From positions 34,366,060 through 34,430,059 of the forward strand of contig NC_081541.1 in assembly GCF_901000735.1 (NCBI RefSeq): a stretch of DNA of 64,000 nucleotides, read 5' to 3'. This stretch comes from Corylus avellana. Lineage: Eukaryota > Streptophyta > Magnoliopsida > Fagales > Betulaceae. Under the pieces are notes generated by a model. It searched no databases. It saw only the letters and a program-made list of their open reading frames with translations, and had not been told where the DNA came from. The first letter of the stretch is position 1; each line of letters begins with the position of its first letter. The position numbers and the translations under genes are program-made. This document shows, piece after piece, positions 1 through 15,071 of the stretch.

Positions 1-743
1 TTTAAATCTCCTCAATTTCCTCCTGTTAGTGTATTTAGAAGGGTAGTGTTATCCAAAAATTTTAACCTAAAAAATATTTGAACAATTTTGCCATTCTAAA
101 TACACTAACCGGAAAAAAATGGATGAAATTTGAAATGGAGAGAATCTTTTTTCGCCCAGTACATATATGATATAGTGGTGCCTGTTCACAAATGCGAAAA
201 AAACGTATTTGGCATTTGAGATGTGAAATCCATTGTAGATGATTTTTTTAGTGTTTTGATTATCTATTATAGATAAAGGTAAAAAATGGCTAATCCATTA
301 AGAAACTCACAATCCCCTAAACCATGCAATTAAACTTTAAGTATTCAATTAGAGAAAAAATAAAAAAAAAGAAAACTTTATACATAATTTATTTGACGAA
401 ACCAAGAAGGGAAAGTAAAAAGAAGGAAGAAGGAGGGGCAATAGAGGAAAGAAAAAAAGAAAATCGAAGTTCCCTCGTGTCGACACTCTTAAGGTAATTC
501 ATGGAGACAATAGTCGTCTTCTCACACAAGTATATAGTCACGCTCACACAGACCTCGGCGTCAACCCTCTCCCTCTCGCGTGCTTTTGGATTTTTCTTTT
601 TCCCACTTTTTCTTCGCCAGAGAAAGACAGAGAAAGAGAGAGGGAAGAATTTTGGCTCTGAGTTTTCCCTGTCGCTTCCGAAATGCCGCGTAGCCAAACA
701 CCAACAAACAGTCAAACTCCTCGCTCCTCCATTTCTCCTCTTT
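1..743. other. Upstream region of DHFR-TS, no gene seen
   Basis: AT-rich DNA with A and T runs. The open frames here are low-complexity (poly-K/E or poly-S/F) and overlap on both strands, as expected from purine/pyrimidine-rich plant promoter DNA. No convincing TATA box was found near the likely transcript start, so the promoter may be TATA-less. It is inferred to carry the DHFR-TS promoter. Confidence 0.5.
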
Positions 744-749
744 AAACCC

Positions 750-783
<34 letters not shown>
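744..783 (+). promoter_or_regulatory. Telo-box followed by (TC)n tract in the DHFR-TS promoter/leader
   Basis: AAACCCTAA, an exact telo-box, lies at 744-752 and runs straight into about 15 TC dinucleotides (753-783). Telo-boxes are known in promoters of plant ribosomal-protein and cell-cycle genes. TC tracts are common at plant transcription starts and in 5' leaders. Placement about 0.95 kb before the ATG fits a leader that contains an intron. The regulatory role is inferred. Confidence 0.5.
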
Positions 784-785
<2 letters not shown>

Positions 786-1704
786 GTGTGTCAGAGTGAT
801 CGAAGATTTTGCGGTTTGGTTCGAGATCGGTCGGTTACTTTTTGGCATTTTGGTTTTTGTTTTGTACACTTTAAATTCTCTCTCTTTCTCTCTGTGGGGG
901 GTGTTTTGGGTTGCGATTGAAGGGTTGTTTGGTTGGGTAATTGTTGTCTGAGTGGAGATGTTTTGTGGTGGCATTTCTTTCTTGGATGGGTTTTGAGTGT
1001 AAATTAGTTGGTTTTTTGCTGGGACGATTGGGGGGTTTTCAATGAATGTTAGGTGGGTTTTTGCGATTACCTATCAGATTCGTTTTATTCATCCTCTTCT
1101 CGGATTTTGCATTACCAATCTTGTATTTGGTGTTTGATGTAATTCCGATTATGCGAATTGTGGGATTTCTTTTGTTGTTCATGTCTGCATGGATGTATTT
1201 TCTGAGGTTTTGATCGTGTTGAGTCTAGATATTGTCTTCTATGAATGTTGAATGTTTTCTTCTGGTTTTTGTAACTTGTTGCAATGACATGCACACAGAA
1301 ATATAAAAGAAAGAAGCTTGTTGTAATGAGATAACTCGGATTTCATTGCATGTGCTTATATCCATGGGACATTATCTCTGGAGTAAGCTGGATGTCTCTA
1401 GTATTGGTCTGAATTTTCTTAGTATTTAGTTCAGTAGGGGTTTTAAATTTGAAGGGTTAGAGCATTGGAATTAGTCGCTTCAACTTTTCCAGACCTTGTT
1501 TGCTCCTTTGTTATTTATGTTCCAGTCATTACTTTTCTTGTTGGATTGCAGTTGAGGGATGGGTTTTCATGTATTCTAGTTTTTGTTTTTTTAACACATT
1601 TTTGTGATCGATTGTAGGTTCTACCGCACTTCTGGAAAAGTTGGCAGTGCGGTCCTTGTTTTGAGCCGTCGTCTTTGAGTTTTTGTCGGTTTTTGAGTTC
1701 AATT
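784..1704 (+). other. DHFR-TS 5' leader with a probable 5'UTR intron
   Basis: T/G-rich, intron-like sequence with a good acceptor (gattgtag) near 1617, followed by a short untranslated exon up to the ATG at 1705. The donor could not be fixed; gttag|gtggg near 1050 is one candidate. No alternative coding frame is convincing. An intron in the leader is inferred from base composition and the acceptor. Confidence 0.45.
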
Positions 1705-5306
<3,602 letters not shown>

Positions 5307-5660
5307 CCATCTTGTAGAGGTTCTCACGCGAAATATTACTGAATGGTCCCTCCTAGGCAATGTTTGGCCTAGTTTTTGAGGCAAGTATATATAATTCTAC
5401 TTGTTTTCTGCTGATAATTCAATTTTTTGGGCCCCTTGATGGTCCACTAAATAACATGTGTATATGACTGATTTTTGTGGACTTAATTTTTGCATGTGTT
5501 TTTTCCTTTAATTATCCCACAATTAGTGTGAATTGATAGCTTTCTTTCTATGATATTTCAGGCACAACTGTTGGAGGATCATGTTGATATAAAGTTATGT
5601 ACAAATAAAGAAATGCTAGTTGAATACATACTCAAAACTTTGGACATGATGCAGTAAGAG
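5307..5660 (+). terminator. DHFR-TS 3' untranslated region and poly(A) signal
   Basis: Non-coding sequence after the TAG at 5304-5306. An AATAAA lies at 5604-5609 and is a plausible polyadenylation signal. A possible 3'UTR intron (donor near gaggcaagtat at 5382, acceptor ttcag near 5561) cannot be confirmed. From 5660 to about 6235 nothing gene-like is seen, only AT-rich spacer between convergent genes. Confidence 0.5.
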
Positions 5661-6237
5661 AGAATCCTTTAGTTCCACAGAGTTTGGTGGTTCTAAGGTG
5701 ATTTAGTTTCTCAGTAGCTTCTGACTTTTCAAGTTTATTTTTGCCTTTTTACATGGAGCTATTAATTTTCTAATAGCCGCAAATACTCTGGTACTATTGT
5801 TGAAAGTAACCAGAGTTTTGAATACTGAGTTTTCTTGAAATCGTTGTTGAAAGTAACTGGATTTGTGCCTTTTCTTATACAATTGGGTGCTTCCACTCGT
5901 TTAAAGTATTGGTAAAGTGATATGATAGATGGAATTGTGATGTTCCCTTAATTTGTTGTGATTTTTATGGGGTTAAAATCATAAAAATTTGTTCTTCCAA
6001 ACACAAATGAATTGAGGTTTTAGCGGCTGGTCTATACTTAAAACACACGAACATCAAATGGTGGAAATGACATTATTTTCTAGTAATCGTATATCTTATG
6101 GTCTAAATGATCAAACGGCGGATTGCAAAAATCCTTATATATATATTTGCTAAATACAAACCCCACAAACTAAGGTGAGTTTTTAACTCTTTTTGTAAGA
6201 ATAGGCAAGTACAATTCTACTAGTACCTGAATATCTC

Positions 6238-6243
6238 TTTATT
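6238..6243 (-). terminator. Poly(A) signal of the AAA-ATPase gene
   Basis: AATAAA on the minus strand, about 70 bases after the stop codon at 6313-6315. It faces the 3' end of DHFR-TS, so the two genes are convergent with about 1 kb between their stop codons. Confidence 0.5.
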
Positions 6244-6312
6244 ACATAAGAGTATGGATACCATCTTTCCAATTCTGTTCATATTTCTTGGCTTTTCTGA
6301 CCCTCCCTTATC

Positions 6313-8701
6313 TCATCTCCACCTTTGCCCTCCACCTCGTGTACCTTCTCCTCCCGGTGCCACCACTTCCTCCTTACTGGCTTCAATTTCATCACGTTCT
6401 CTCTTCTTCCTTTCAAGAAACTCAATTAGGTCCCTTAGGGCAATGTCAGGTTCCTCATTTTTGAGCAACTGCTCACCAACCTCCGCCGGAGTTACCTTTG
6501 CCGTCCCAATCAGCTGCTCAACATCTGAGAAAAGTGGGTGCTCTGTAATCTCAAGGTAGTTTGATGCCAGCATTTTGAATCCGCATGGGGTGCAATAGGA
6601 AAGGTGGATGTGTACATCCATTCGACCAGGGCGCAACAGAGCAGGGTCCAGCCTATCTCTATGATTGGTTGTGAACACTATTATCCGCTCATCCCCACAG
6701 CTTGACCACAGTCCATCTATGAAATTAAGCAGCCCTGACAGAGTCACCTAAATAGAAACCAAACACATGATCAGAAGAAGGCACACGTGAGAATACATAC
6801 AGAGACTCCCACAAGAATGCTTGCCAAAAATTGAAATGGAAAGTGAACGAAAGGAAATAAAGCTTGAACTCCAGACTTTTTATTCTAACTGTTTCCTCCT
6901 TAGTGGTGTCTCTCTTAGTGACAATCCTAAAGGACCTAAACCCAATGCCTGCTGCCGCCTTATAGGCTGAGGTGCATGTGTATATTTCCAATTGAAACTT
7001 GAGAAAGATTTTCTGGCAAGAAAATAGAGATGCTTTACACATACATGATGTTGTAGATTGAGTAGTCCTGAACCTAATAGTGAAGCCATTAGGAAAGCAA
7101 TTGGACTTCACATCACTCCTCTCAACTTGGGTCCAAAACCAGAATCAGAGGATGAAAACAAAAAAATTTTGTTGCTGGTGCAAGGTAATTCTAGCATGTG
7201 AAGGATACTGATCTACCGGGTCCCTTTTCTGACAGTGAATCGAATTTTGAGAGCTTTGTAGTAGTAATTTAACATGATATTGAGCAAATGTTTTGAGTTT
7301 AAATTTTATCCATCATTTATTCCCTATTTCAATTAAAATAGTACACGAGTTGTCTAGTTCTGCATGCGAGAAGAAGTGTTATAGTATTAACTAATAATTA
7401 AATTTACTCTCTTCTATCAATTTAAGCCTTTAGAAAGAGTAGGAATTTAACCATGCAAATCCAAACACGCATTCTCAAACAATGTATTTTCTGCGATTTA
7501 ATTTAAAAATCACACTTGGTATGCGGTAATCGCAGTGCCAAATGCGCTCATAGTGTGAATGTGTATAAGCAGAAGTAGCATGTATCATAAGCATGATATA
7601 GAAAATGATTGAGAAAAAGAATGGTAAGCAAAAAAAGTGAGAAAAAATCAAAAAGTAATTACCCTTAATTACCTGTGCTCCTTGATTAGAGGAATGAGGA
7701 TTCATAGCCCTGGCAGCTGCAAGCCTATCCTGCAATTCAATAGAGCAATCAATATCCTCCACCACAAGTATCGAGCGGTTGGCGGTGGAGATCAACAGCT
7801 TCCGGAGCTCAGAATTACGCCGAACATCAGTCAGCTCCAAGTCATAGATATCAAAATTGAGGTAATTCGCCATGGCTGCAACCAAGCTTGATTTCCCAGT
7901 TCCCGGCGGCCCGAACAAGAGATACCCACGTTTCCAAGCCTTCCCAACCTTCCTGTAAAACTCCTTCCTCCGCACAAACCGCTCAAGATCCTCCATTATC
8001 GTCGCCTTAACATCCATATCCATTGCCAGGGTCTCAAACGTCGCCGGATGATCGAGATTCACCGATTGCCACGCTTCCATCCCTCTCCTCCCCATCACCC
8101 GATCATGTCTCATGGTGAAAAGCTTCAGCGTCTTTCTCTCTTCCTCGACCTCCTTGGACTTTTCCAAGACGTACGGCAGGTAGGTCTGCAAAACCATGTC
8201 CTTGTGCTTCTTGTGGAAGCAGAGCTCGAAGTATCGGAGCTCCGATTTGAGCGTGGAGTGGTAGGGGCCGGATCCGGGGCTCTCGACCCACTTGGACGGG
8301 ATTTGCTTGGAGACCAATTTCCATTTCAATTGGACGCCGTTGAATAAGTCAACGATCTCCTCGTTCCTTTCCATTGAGACGGAAATCTTGGTCTCCTTGA
8401 CGGGCATGGTGACTCTGAAGCGTCTTGTGTTGGGAGAGATGGTGGGTCGGAGATAGACACCGGCGGCTTGGTAGAGGAGGTTGTGGTTGAGGCCCTCGTA
8501 TTCATCGATGATGAGGGTGAGTTGGGAGGAGAGTGAGGTGAAGAGGGTGCGGATTTTGAGGAGGACGTAGGCCTGGAGCTCTCGCGGGAGGTAGTCACGG
8601 GCTAGCGAGCGGATGAGAACGGCGGTGGCGGCAGTGGATGCCGCCACAGAGATCACTGTTTTGGTGGAGGGGACTTGGAGGTTTTGGAGGAACATGAACA
8701 T
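6313..8701 (-). CDS. BCS1/OM66-like mitochondrial AAA-ATPase
   Basis: Two exons, 8701-7673 (343 codons) and 6747-6313 (144 codons plus TGA), separated by a 925-bp intron. The donor reads CAG|GTAATT and the acceptor ttctatttag, with a phase-0 join. The product is about 487 aa, normal for plant AAA-ATPases of the BCS1 clade. An N-terminal hydrophobic stretch (about 15-32, VISVAASTAATAVLI) fits a membrane anchor. The N-terminal AAA-associated domain follows. Walker A GPPGTGKS is at 264-271 and Walker B ILVVEDID at 311-318. Exon 2 supplies the second half of the AAA fold: LNFIDGLWSSCGDERI, the FTTNH sensor and the arginine-finger region LDPALLRPGRMD. The charged C-terminus (KKRERDEIE, glycine-rich tail) is variable in the family. 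A second Met at residue 3 is an alternative start. Relatives such as Arabidopsis OM66 are stress-induced; that role here is inference. Confidence 0.93.
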
Positions 8702-9690
8702 GGTTTCTAGTTTTTTCAGAAATGGGTTTAGGAAAATGGTGGGTTTTGTAGTTAATGGCCTGGTGCAGAGAAAGACGGCGTCGTTTTTTGTTCTGTTGTG
8801 GCTTCTTTCATTTGGGTTCTTCTTCTTCTTCCTCCTTGATCAGTGATCTTCTCTGGTTGACGATTGACTTGGGGCAGAGGACTTCTGCCACTTGAACAGT
8901 CCATCAAGTCAAGCTAGAACCTTTTTTTTTTTTTTTTTTTTCAAAACAATTAAACAACAGTGAAAAAGAAACCTAAAATTATTGAAAATGGTTCCAATAA
9001 ATGGTGGACCTTTTAGAATTTGGATTGGCCAGCACAAGAGACAATTTGAAGTGACTATACTGAAATGAAAGTACCTACTACACACCTACTACATCATTAG
9101 AATAAAGAGAAGTACCCCAAACAACAGGAACAACTTTCTTAGATTCTTCCAAAGAGTGTGCATCGTCTTTGTGTAATTGGCTTATCCACATTGTCTCATA
9201 GGGTTGCAAACACTTTGGCACTCATTCTCCAACTGTGCATTTGGTGCATGATTGTCATATATAGGGAATGAAGAGTGGAAAACCAAAACAAGCCCGCGAT
9301 TAGGGGTGGAACTACGTCGTATCCCAATTTTTACCCTAATTCCTCTAAACCTAAAATTCTAGTTTCACCTCTTTGCCTGTATTCCACGGGCACCGTCACG
9401 CATATATACAGAAGTTCCTTTAAAAGATATGTTCAGAAATTCAGACTATGGACTCTTACCCTGGACTTTATTTCAAAAAACATTGAAGCTGCTTTACAGA
9501 AATATAAGTTAAAACATGCAGGTGAGGGTGTATGAAATACAAAATGAATAGCAGCACACACACTATGTTGCTTTTGGAATTGCAAGAACAATTACATTTT
9601 CAGATAATTGAATTTCTTCTAGATTGATGGACTTCTTGAGAAACATGAAATGTTATGCAGATCATAAAATTCTTTTAGGAGGAGCTGGAG
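8702..9690. other. Spacer; edge of the tandemly duplicated SABATH unit
   Basis: The first ~85 bases are the 5' flank of the AAA-ATPase. From about 8786 (tttgttctgttgtgg) the sequence matches 24407 onward and 26700-26840, the region flanking the second SABATH gene. It therefore marks the left border of a duplicated unit. The copy at 24.4-26.3 kb is longer because of extra repeats. Open frames here are not conserved as protein. 9610-9695 is the 3' flank of SABATH-1. Confidence 0.55.
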
Positions 9691-9695
9691 AACAT

Positions 9696-12088
9696 TCATC
9701 CCTTATTCATGGAAATGATCATGTTCGTGTACTTGCCTTCCTCAACCTCCAAGTATTCTTCAAGGTTGTTGGAAAACATGTCAAACAAATCATCCATGAT
9801 CTCTTCTCCAAAACAACTTGCCAGAATTGGCTCTGCAACCACCCTTATGCTCATAGCCACATACTTTACTCTAGTGGGTTTATCAAACCCAAAGCTTTTG
9901 TTACTGTCATCCATGTTAGAATCCCAGTCCACTTCAAATGTTTCCAATCGTTGAATGTTGAAGGATCCTTCTGTTTGAATCACATCCCTAACTTCTTCTA
10001 CAGTAGGTGCATAAAATGGCAGATTGAACCTGTCCAATTTTGCCTCTTCAGCTTTTCCCTAGATAGGATTAATAGATAATGGTAAGGACATTATGATGAC
10101 CCCTAGATAGAAGCAAGAACACTAGTGCATGCTAAGGGTGACAATTCGTGTTTGGTCGGGTTCTATTAAATCACTACTTATCCCAAAAGCTTAAGCCAAT
10201 AGGAAAAGATGAATTTAATTATTTAATCAATACTTTAACATTCTCCCTCATATGTGAATTCAAACTCATTTTAATAGCTGATGAGTCAAGGTTCGAATTC
10301 ATGACCTCTGATTTTGATACTATGTTAAATTACCATTTATCTCAAAATATTAAGCTTTTAGGAAGAGATATAAATTTTATTCATTTAATCAATACTTTAA
10401 CATGTTCGGGCTGTATCGATGCATGAATATAAGACTATATACGTCAAATCTAATCTAACTCACTTAATTAAAAGGATCAAACTCAACCCTAACTGGCTCA
10501 TTTTGTATTGGGTTTGTCTTGGGTTGTAGGTAGTGTCAAAAATTGTTAGTCCCTATGTCGAGTGTAAAAGTTCGGGTCATGTCGAGGCATATATAAGACT
10601 ATATAGGTTAATTATAACATATCCATTTAATTAGACAAGTCATATCTCTTAACTAGAATCTGCTAATTTCGTGTCAAAAAGTGAAAGAAATAAAGAAAAA
10701 GAGTTTTCTGTACCTCTAGAAACATGTCATTTAGGGTGATTCCTAATAACTCCCAGATGGTGCAGTTCTTGTTGCTAGAAAAATCAGCTTTCCTGTTACT
10801 GCCCATAGCTTGAAAGGTAAGGACCATGTGACCACCAGGGACCATCTCTTGCGCACATGATCTCAGAAATGATATGAAATCCCTCTTGAAAAGATCCAAA
10901 GACGCTTTAAGCACACTATGGGGGCTTGTCTTTGCTATGTGAATGTTCCCTTTGTTTAATGGAATCCCTAATTCTCAGACAAGCTCATCAGGGACCTCTA
11001 AATGTTAAAATATTAATTAAATGATTAAATTAACATATTATTATCAACTTAAGTTTTTGAGATAAATAATGATTTAATGTAGTATCAGGAAAAAAGTTAT
11101 GAGTTTCAACTTTGTTGTGGCTGTTATTTATAACCTCATATTTCATTTCGTGTTGTTTGGTGTGGATAGAAATTTTTCTAAAACCTAGTTTATAAATTTG
11201 TCACTTATTTCTCGGTATTTGAGAAGTAGATGAACCAGGGTTGGTGATAATTTTAGTTTTCATTTTGTATTATTTGATTTTTGAGATAAATGGTAATTTA
11301 AACGTAAAATATTTACAGGATAGCATCCCATTAAAGACTCATTGTCAATTGAGTAATGCAAAATTGTTTTTTTTTTTTTTTTTCCTAAGCAAATAAGATT
11401 AGGGTACAAGGAATCAAAAAACCGAAAAAGGGTTGGGTTCCCCAACAACTAGGGGTGGGAGTTGGATAATTCGGTTACGAAAATGGGGTTTTGCATTTCT
11501 CACCGTCATTGTCGATAAAGTCGAAATTTTCATCGATTATTCCACCAACTTTTTGTTCCGTTACCGAATGGCGGTCAGTAATGTCGGTTCGGTAAGCAAA
11601 GAAATGAAAAATTGGTCGGCAAAGCCGGTCAGTGTCGGTTTGGTTATAAAATGTTATTCCGCCTACCGAACCGAGATTGTCAGAAATAGAAAAAGTCTAC
11701 CGCCTACCGGCCATCAGTTAAGCGGTGTTGATCGGTTCTTGGTCGGTAGGCGGTCGATAATCGACCACCCCTACCAACAACAAACCCAAAACATCAATAC
11801 CATGCAGAAAATAGAAACAAATAGGAAATGTGCCAAAAAAGGGCCTGGTCCTCTAGATCTTGGTCAATAGACCAGGAAATGACACCATCAAAGTTGTGTT
11901 TGGAGCAAGCCAAAGAGCTGACCAGTTTTGAAACAATAACACCCTCCTAAATTCGCCAATACTGGGCAGTTTTAAAAGGCAAAGTTTTCCAAAGATGATA
12001 CTTAAAAGATATTTATATTTTATATACTTGTAATATCTGGGAAGGTGAAAATTGGTAACCTGGGAACGCCAATGAAGACAGTAAGAAG
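9696..12088 (-). pseudogene. SABATH methyltransferase pseudogene, 3' half (SABATH-1)
   Basis: Minus-strand remains of a SAM-dependent carboxyl or N-methyltransferase of the SABATH family, paralogous to the intact gene at 27255-30201. Exon 4 (10058-9696) encodes GKAEEAKLDRFNLPFYAP to the end, MNKG-stop. Exon 3 (10995-10714) encodes NKGNIHIAKTSP and EMVPGGHMVLTF. The last 29 bases of exon 2 (12060-12088) encode LHWRSQ-like sequence and stop at a retrotransposon. Defects: a TGA at 10975-10977 replaces a Gly codon (GGA in the paralogue) in exon 3, and the copia element starting at 12089 cuts exon 2. Intron 3 (10998-12059) holds repeat debris. The 5' half lies at 19786-20336 in a contig that is apparently inverted. 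Confidence 0.88.
10164..10402 (-). mobile_element. Small TRIM-like element, ~79-bp LTRs, in a SABATH-1 intron
   Basis: Minus-strand LTR-like units at 10323-10402 (TGTTAAAG...TTTAACA when reversed) and about 10164-10240 flank about 80 bases. That interior has a decayed TAGTATCAAAAT primer site, where TGGTATCAGAGC is expected, and a purine-rich tract. Flanks ggttc and tgttc are a near 5-bp duplication. A matching relic occupies the same intron of SABATH-2 (27723-27925), so the insertion predates the duplication. Related fragments recur at 10990-11090, 15607-15790, 26336-26525, 51484-51565 and 58675-58760. Confidence 0.5.
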
Positions 12089-13127
12089 TGTTAGTTCAAG
12101 AGTTGTTAAATTGGCTGGATTTGTGTGAACAAAATATTTGTGTTTTAATTAGCTTGTTTAATTGTGCAGTGTGAAAGATAGCAAAAAATAAGCAAAATAT
12201 GTAAATCACACAGGGTCTCGTCTGAAGGCTTGTCTGCACTACGTCCGGACAAGAAGAAGGAAATCTTTCCAGAAAGCTTCGTCTGAAGTCTCGTCTGCAC
12301 CATCATCCGGACGAGATTGTTATGCAAGAAACCCGAGAGCTTTGTCTGAAGTCTCGTCTGCACCATCGTCCGGACGAGATTGATATGCAAGAAAACCCGA
12401 GAGCTTCGTCTGAAGTCTCGTCTGCACCACCGTCCGAACGAGATTGCTATGCAAGAAACTCGAGAGCTTCGTCTGAAATCTCGTATGCATCAACGTTCGG
12501 ACGCGCAGCTCCAGAGAACTAGTGTTAGTGATTTTAACCTAGTTTCATCCGAATGGTCATTCATGTCGTTCGGACGCCTAGTGCATTGCATGAAATTTCT
12601 ACGTAGAAACTAGTTCTCGTCCGGACGAGCTTACTAACCGTCCGGACACCTTGTAGCAGATAAGGTTGTTAGTATTTGAATTTGTATTTTAGCTGGACTA
12701 AGAGTCCATGGTCTATATATTTGAAACTATGCATAGATGTATAGTTACGATTTCTAATTAGGTTTTAAGATATTTTGGGCTAAGAAAGAGCTGAAGAAAT
12801 CGAAGTCAACAGGAGTTCCGGTGAAGGGAGATCACGTAGAAGGAACAGTCCAGATGTTTTGGAAGAACTACTGCGGTAGCAGATAAGTGGGTCGCTTATC
12901 TAGTATACTTGAATGTCAAGTGCATAGGTTATGTAAGTCTTCGACATTAAGATATTTCTTGTTATTCTACTAATTTAGTTGATTTCCTGGGTTTGGCTGC
13001 CCCTGAGAGGTTTTACATTTAGAACGTTGTCTAAATGGTTTCCTCTTCGTAAACAAATCTTTGTGTTCTTGATTGTTGTTTTATTTCCGCACATGATTGT
13101 TTAATTTGGAGTCGTATTAGTTTTTCA
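12089..13127 (+). repeat. 5' LTR of Sirevirus-like Ty1/copia element 1
   Basis: Begins TGTTAGTTC directly after the 5-bp target agaag (12084-12088) and ends ...GTATTAGTTTTTCA, followed by a tRNA-Met-type primer site. Its partner is the unit at 20337-21419 as drawn, which is its reverse complement apart from small changes. Inside, four ~65-bp direct repeats (about 12225-12500) and further copies carry palindromic cgtccggacg-type boxes. A TATA-like tctatatat lies at 12712-12720. Confidence 0.92.
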
Positions 13128-13129
13128 AT

Positions 13130-13141
13130 TGGTATCAGAGC
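13130..13141 (+). other. Primer binding site of element 1
   Basis: TGGTATCAGAGC, complementary to the 3' end of initiator tRNA-Met, is the usual Ty1/copia primer site. It starts two bases after the LTR end at 13127. Confidence 0.9.
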
Positions 13142-13194
13142 AGGTTCACTTGTTTGGATTTATTTCCTAAGTGTGATCCTAGACTCCTCATAAA

Positions 13195-14272
13195 ATGTCT
13201 CATACTGTTGCACCAAATTCTCTTCCCGTTTTTGACAAATCAAATTATTCTTTTTGGAAAATCCGTATGAGAGCATATCTCAAATCCGTAGATGTTTGGG
13301 ACATTGTTGAAACTGGATGGACTCCTCCGGTTAAAGCAATTGCTGAATGGACTACGAATGAAAAGAATGACTCTTCTGCAAATGACAAAGCTTTAAATTC
13401 CATATTCACATCTATCTCCATCGAAGAATTCTCAAGAATTTCTCGATGTGCGATAGCTAAAGAAGCATGGGAAACATTGGAAATTACTCATGAAGGAACT
13501 CAAGTTGTTAAAGCTTCAAAACTTCAGATGTTGGTTTCAAAATTTGAAGAGATTAGGATGCAAGAGGATGAGACATTTGATGAATTTTATTCTAAACTTA
13601 GCGTCATTAGAAACAATACTATAAATTTAGGAAAGAAAATGTCTAATGCTAAAATAATCAAGAAAATTTTGAGATCTTTACCTGCTAAGTTTATTCCCCA
13701 GATTGCAGCCATACAACAGAGTAAAGATCTAGAAAAAATGAGAGTAGAGGAACTTGTAGGTTCACTGCAAACCTTTGAGCTTTTGTTACCCCAGTCAAAA
13801 ACCTCAAAAAATGTTGCTCTCAAGATCAAAACTCCTAAAGAAAAATCTAGAGATTCATCCATTGTGGATTCAGGAGATGATGAAAAAATTGCCTTGATTG
13901 TTAGGAAGTTTCGAAAATTTTTCAAACCTAGATCTGAGAATTTTAAAGGTAGGGAACATAAAAAACTTGTGAATGCTAGACATGAAGGTAGAGAAAACTC
14001 CCAAGACAGAAATGTCTTTGATCAGAAAGACAGTTCCTCATGGTCGTAAGTGTCATGAGTGTGGAGGTATTGGTCATATCCGTGTTGATTGTGAGAATTT
14101 GAAAAAGTTAAAAGGTAAGGCATTTAATGTGACTCAAAGTAATGAGTCAGATAATGATGACTCTGAAGAAGATGAAGAAGAAAATGTTAACTACTTAGCC
14201 TTTACTGCTTCATATGATAATCAGTCATATACCTCATGTAGTGTCCCAGAATTTTCAAAGCTATTTAAATAG
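13195..14272 (+). pseudogene. Copia gag of element 1, frameshifted and truncated
   Basis: An ATG 54 bases after the primer site opens MSHTVAPNSLPVFDKSNYSFW. This is the start of a UBN2/copia-type Gag, with FWKIRMRAYL and ETFDEFYSKLS. The first frame stops at 14049. The CCHC zinc knuckle (CHECGGIGHIRVDC) lies in the +1 frame from about 13973 and stops at 14272, so a frameshift near 13960-14040 separates capsid and nucleocapsid parts. No protease, integrase or reverse transcriptase follows before the gap. Element 2 at 39061-40900 has a close relative. Confidence 0.88.
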
Positions 14273-14344
14273 ATTATTTTGATAATGATGTTATTTTAAT
14301 ATCCATTGTAGCTAAGGATTTTAATTCTTGGGAAATTTATGAGA

Positions 14345-15071
14345 GTGGTAATTAGAGAATGGTAATTGGTGAAATAATAGGATAGTAAATGGTAGGTATA
14401 AGGATGGTAGAATAAGAAGGTAGAATAGTATAGGGTAGATAGAATAGTATATGGTTGGTGAAATAGTAAAATGAGGGTATAATTGTAAATTGAAGATAGA
14501 ATGAGGGTATAATTGTAAATTGAAGGTAGAATAGTATAGGGTTGGTGAAATAGTATAGGGTTGGTGAAATAGTAAAATGAGGGTATAATTGTAAATTGAC
14601 GGTAGAATAGTGTTTGATTTTCTCCTATAAATAGAGCTCTTCTCCTTCAGAATTTTCACAACTCATCTCCTCTCCCATCTCTTGCATATATTCTTCCTTC
14701 TTCCGCTTTTTACTCGGCCTTTCTTCTTTCTAAGAGTGTTTACTCAGAACAGAGAGAGAAAGGGCGAGACCAAGCGCTACAAGAAAGAAAGAACACAAGA
14801 GATAGCGGACTTTAGAAAGTAGTTTCAAAAGATATACTAGTGGTGTTAATCATATTGGAGCAACTGGATTCCTTCATACCACTTTTAGCTTCAGTCTAGA
14901 GGTAAGTAAATTCACTACCCCTTCTAAAATTACTTCATGTCATGCTATTTATATATTCTTGTATCAAACTGTAAATGATTATTTTATTTACCTGTCATGG
15001 AGATATGTTGCATGCATGAAGGATTTTTAAAAGAATTATTTAGAAAGTTTATATTTCTTTAAATGCTTTTT
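14345..15071 (+). mobile_element. Nested LTR- or promoter-like insertion in element 1
   Basis: The gag-like sequence ends near 14345 and is replaced by tandem motifs (ggtagaatagtatagg, gagggtataattgtaaattg; 14360-14610). A clear TATA box (ctataaatagagctc) follows at about 14625-14640, then a pyrimidine-rich leader and a strong splice donor (gag|gtaagt, about 14899). This is the layout of an LTR promoter with a spliced leader. No partner LTR or target duplication can be seen because the contig ends at 15071. Family unknown. Confidence 0.4.

Noticed and set aside
389..974. Frames upstream of DHFR-TS on both strands
   Set aside because: Overlapping low-complexity frames across the promoter and TC tract; no homology.
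11433..11870. 145-aa frame in SABATH-1 intron 2
   Set aside because: Made of ggtcggt-type repeat sequence that is absent from the paralogous intron of SABATH-2.
12225..12500. CRISPR-like regular repeats
   Set aside because: They are degenerate direct repeats inside an LTR of a plant retrotransposon, with no unique spacers.
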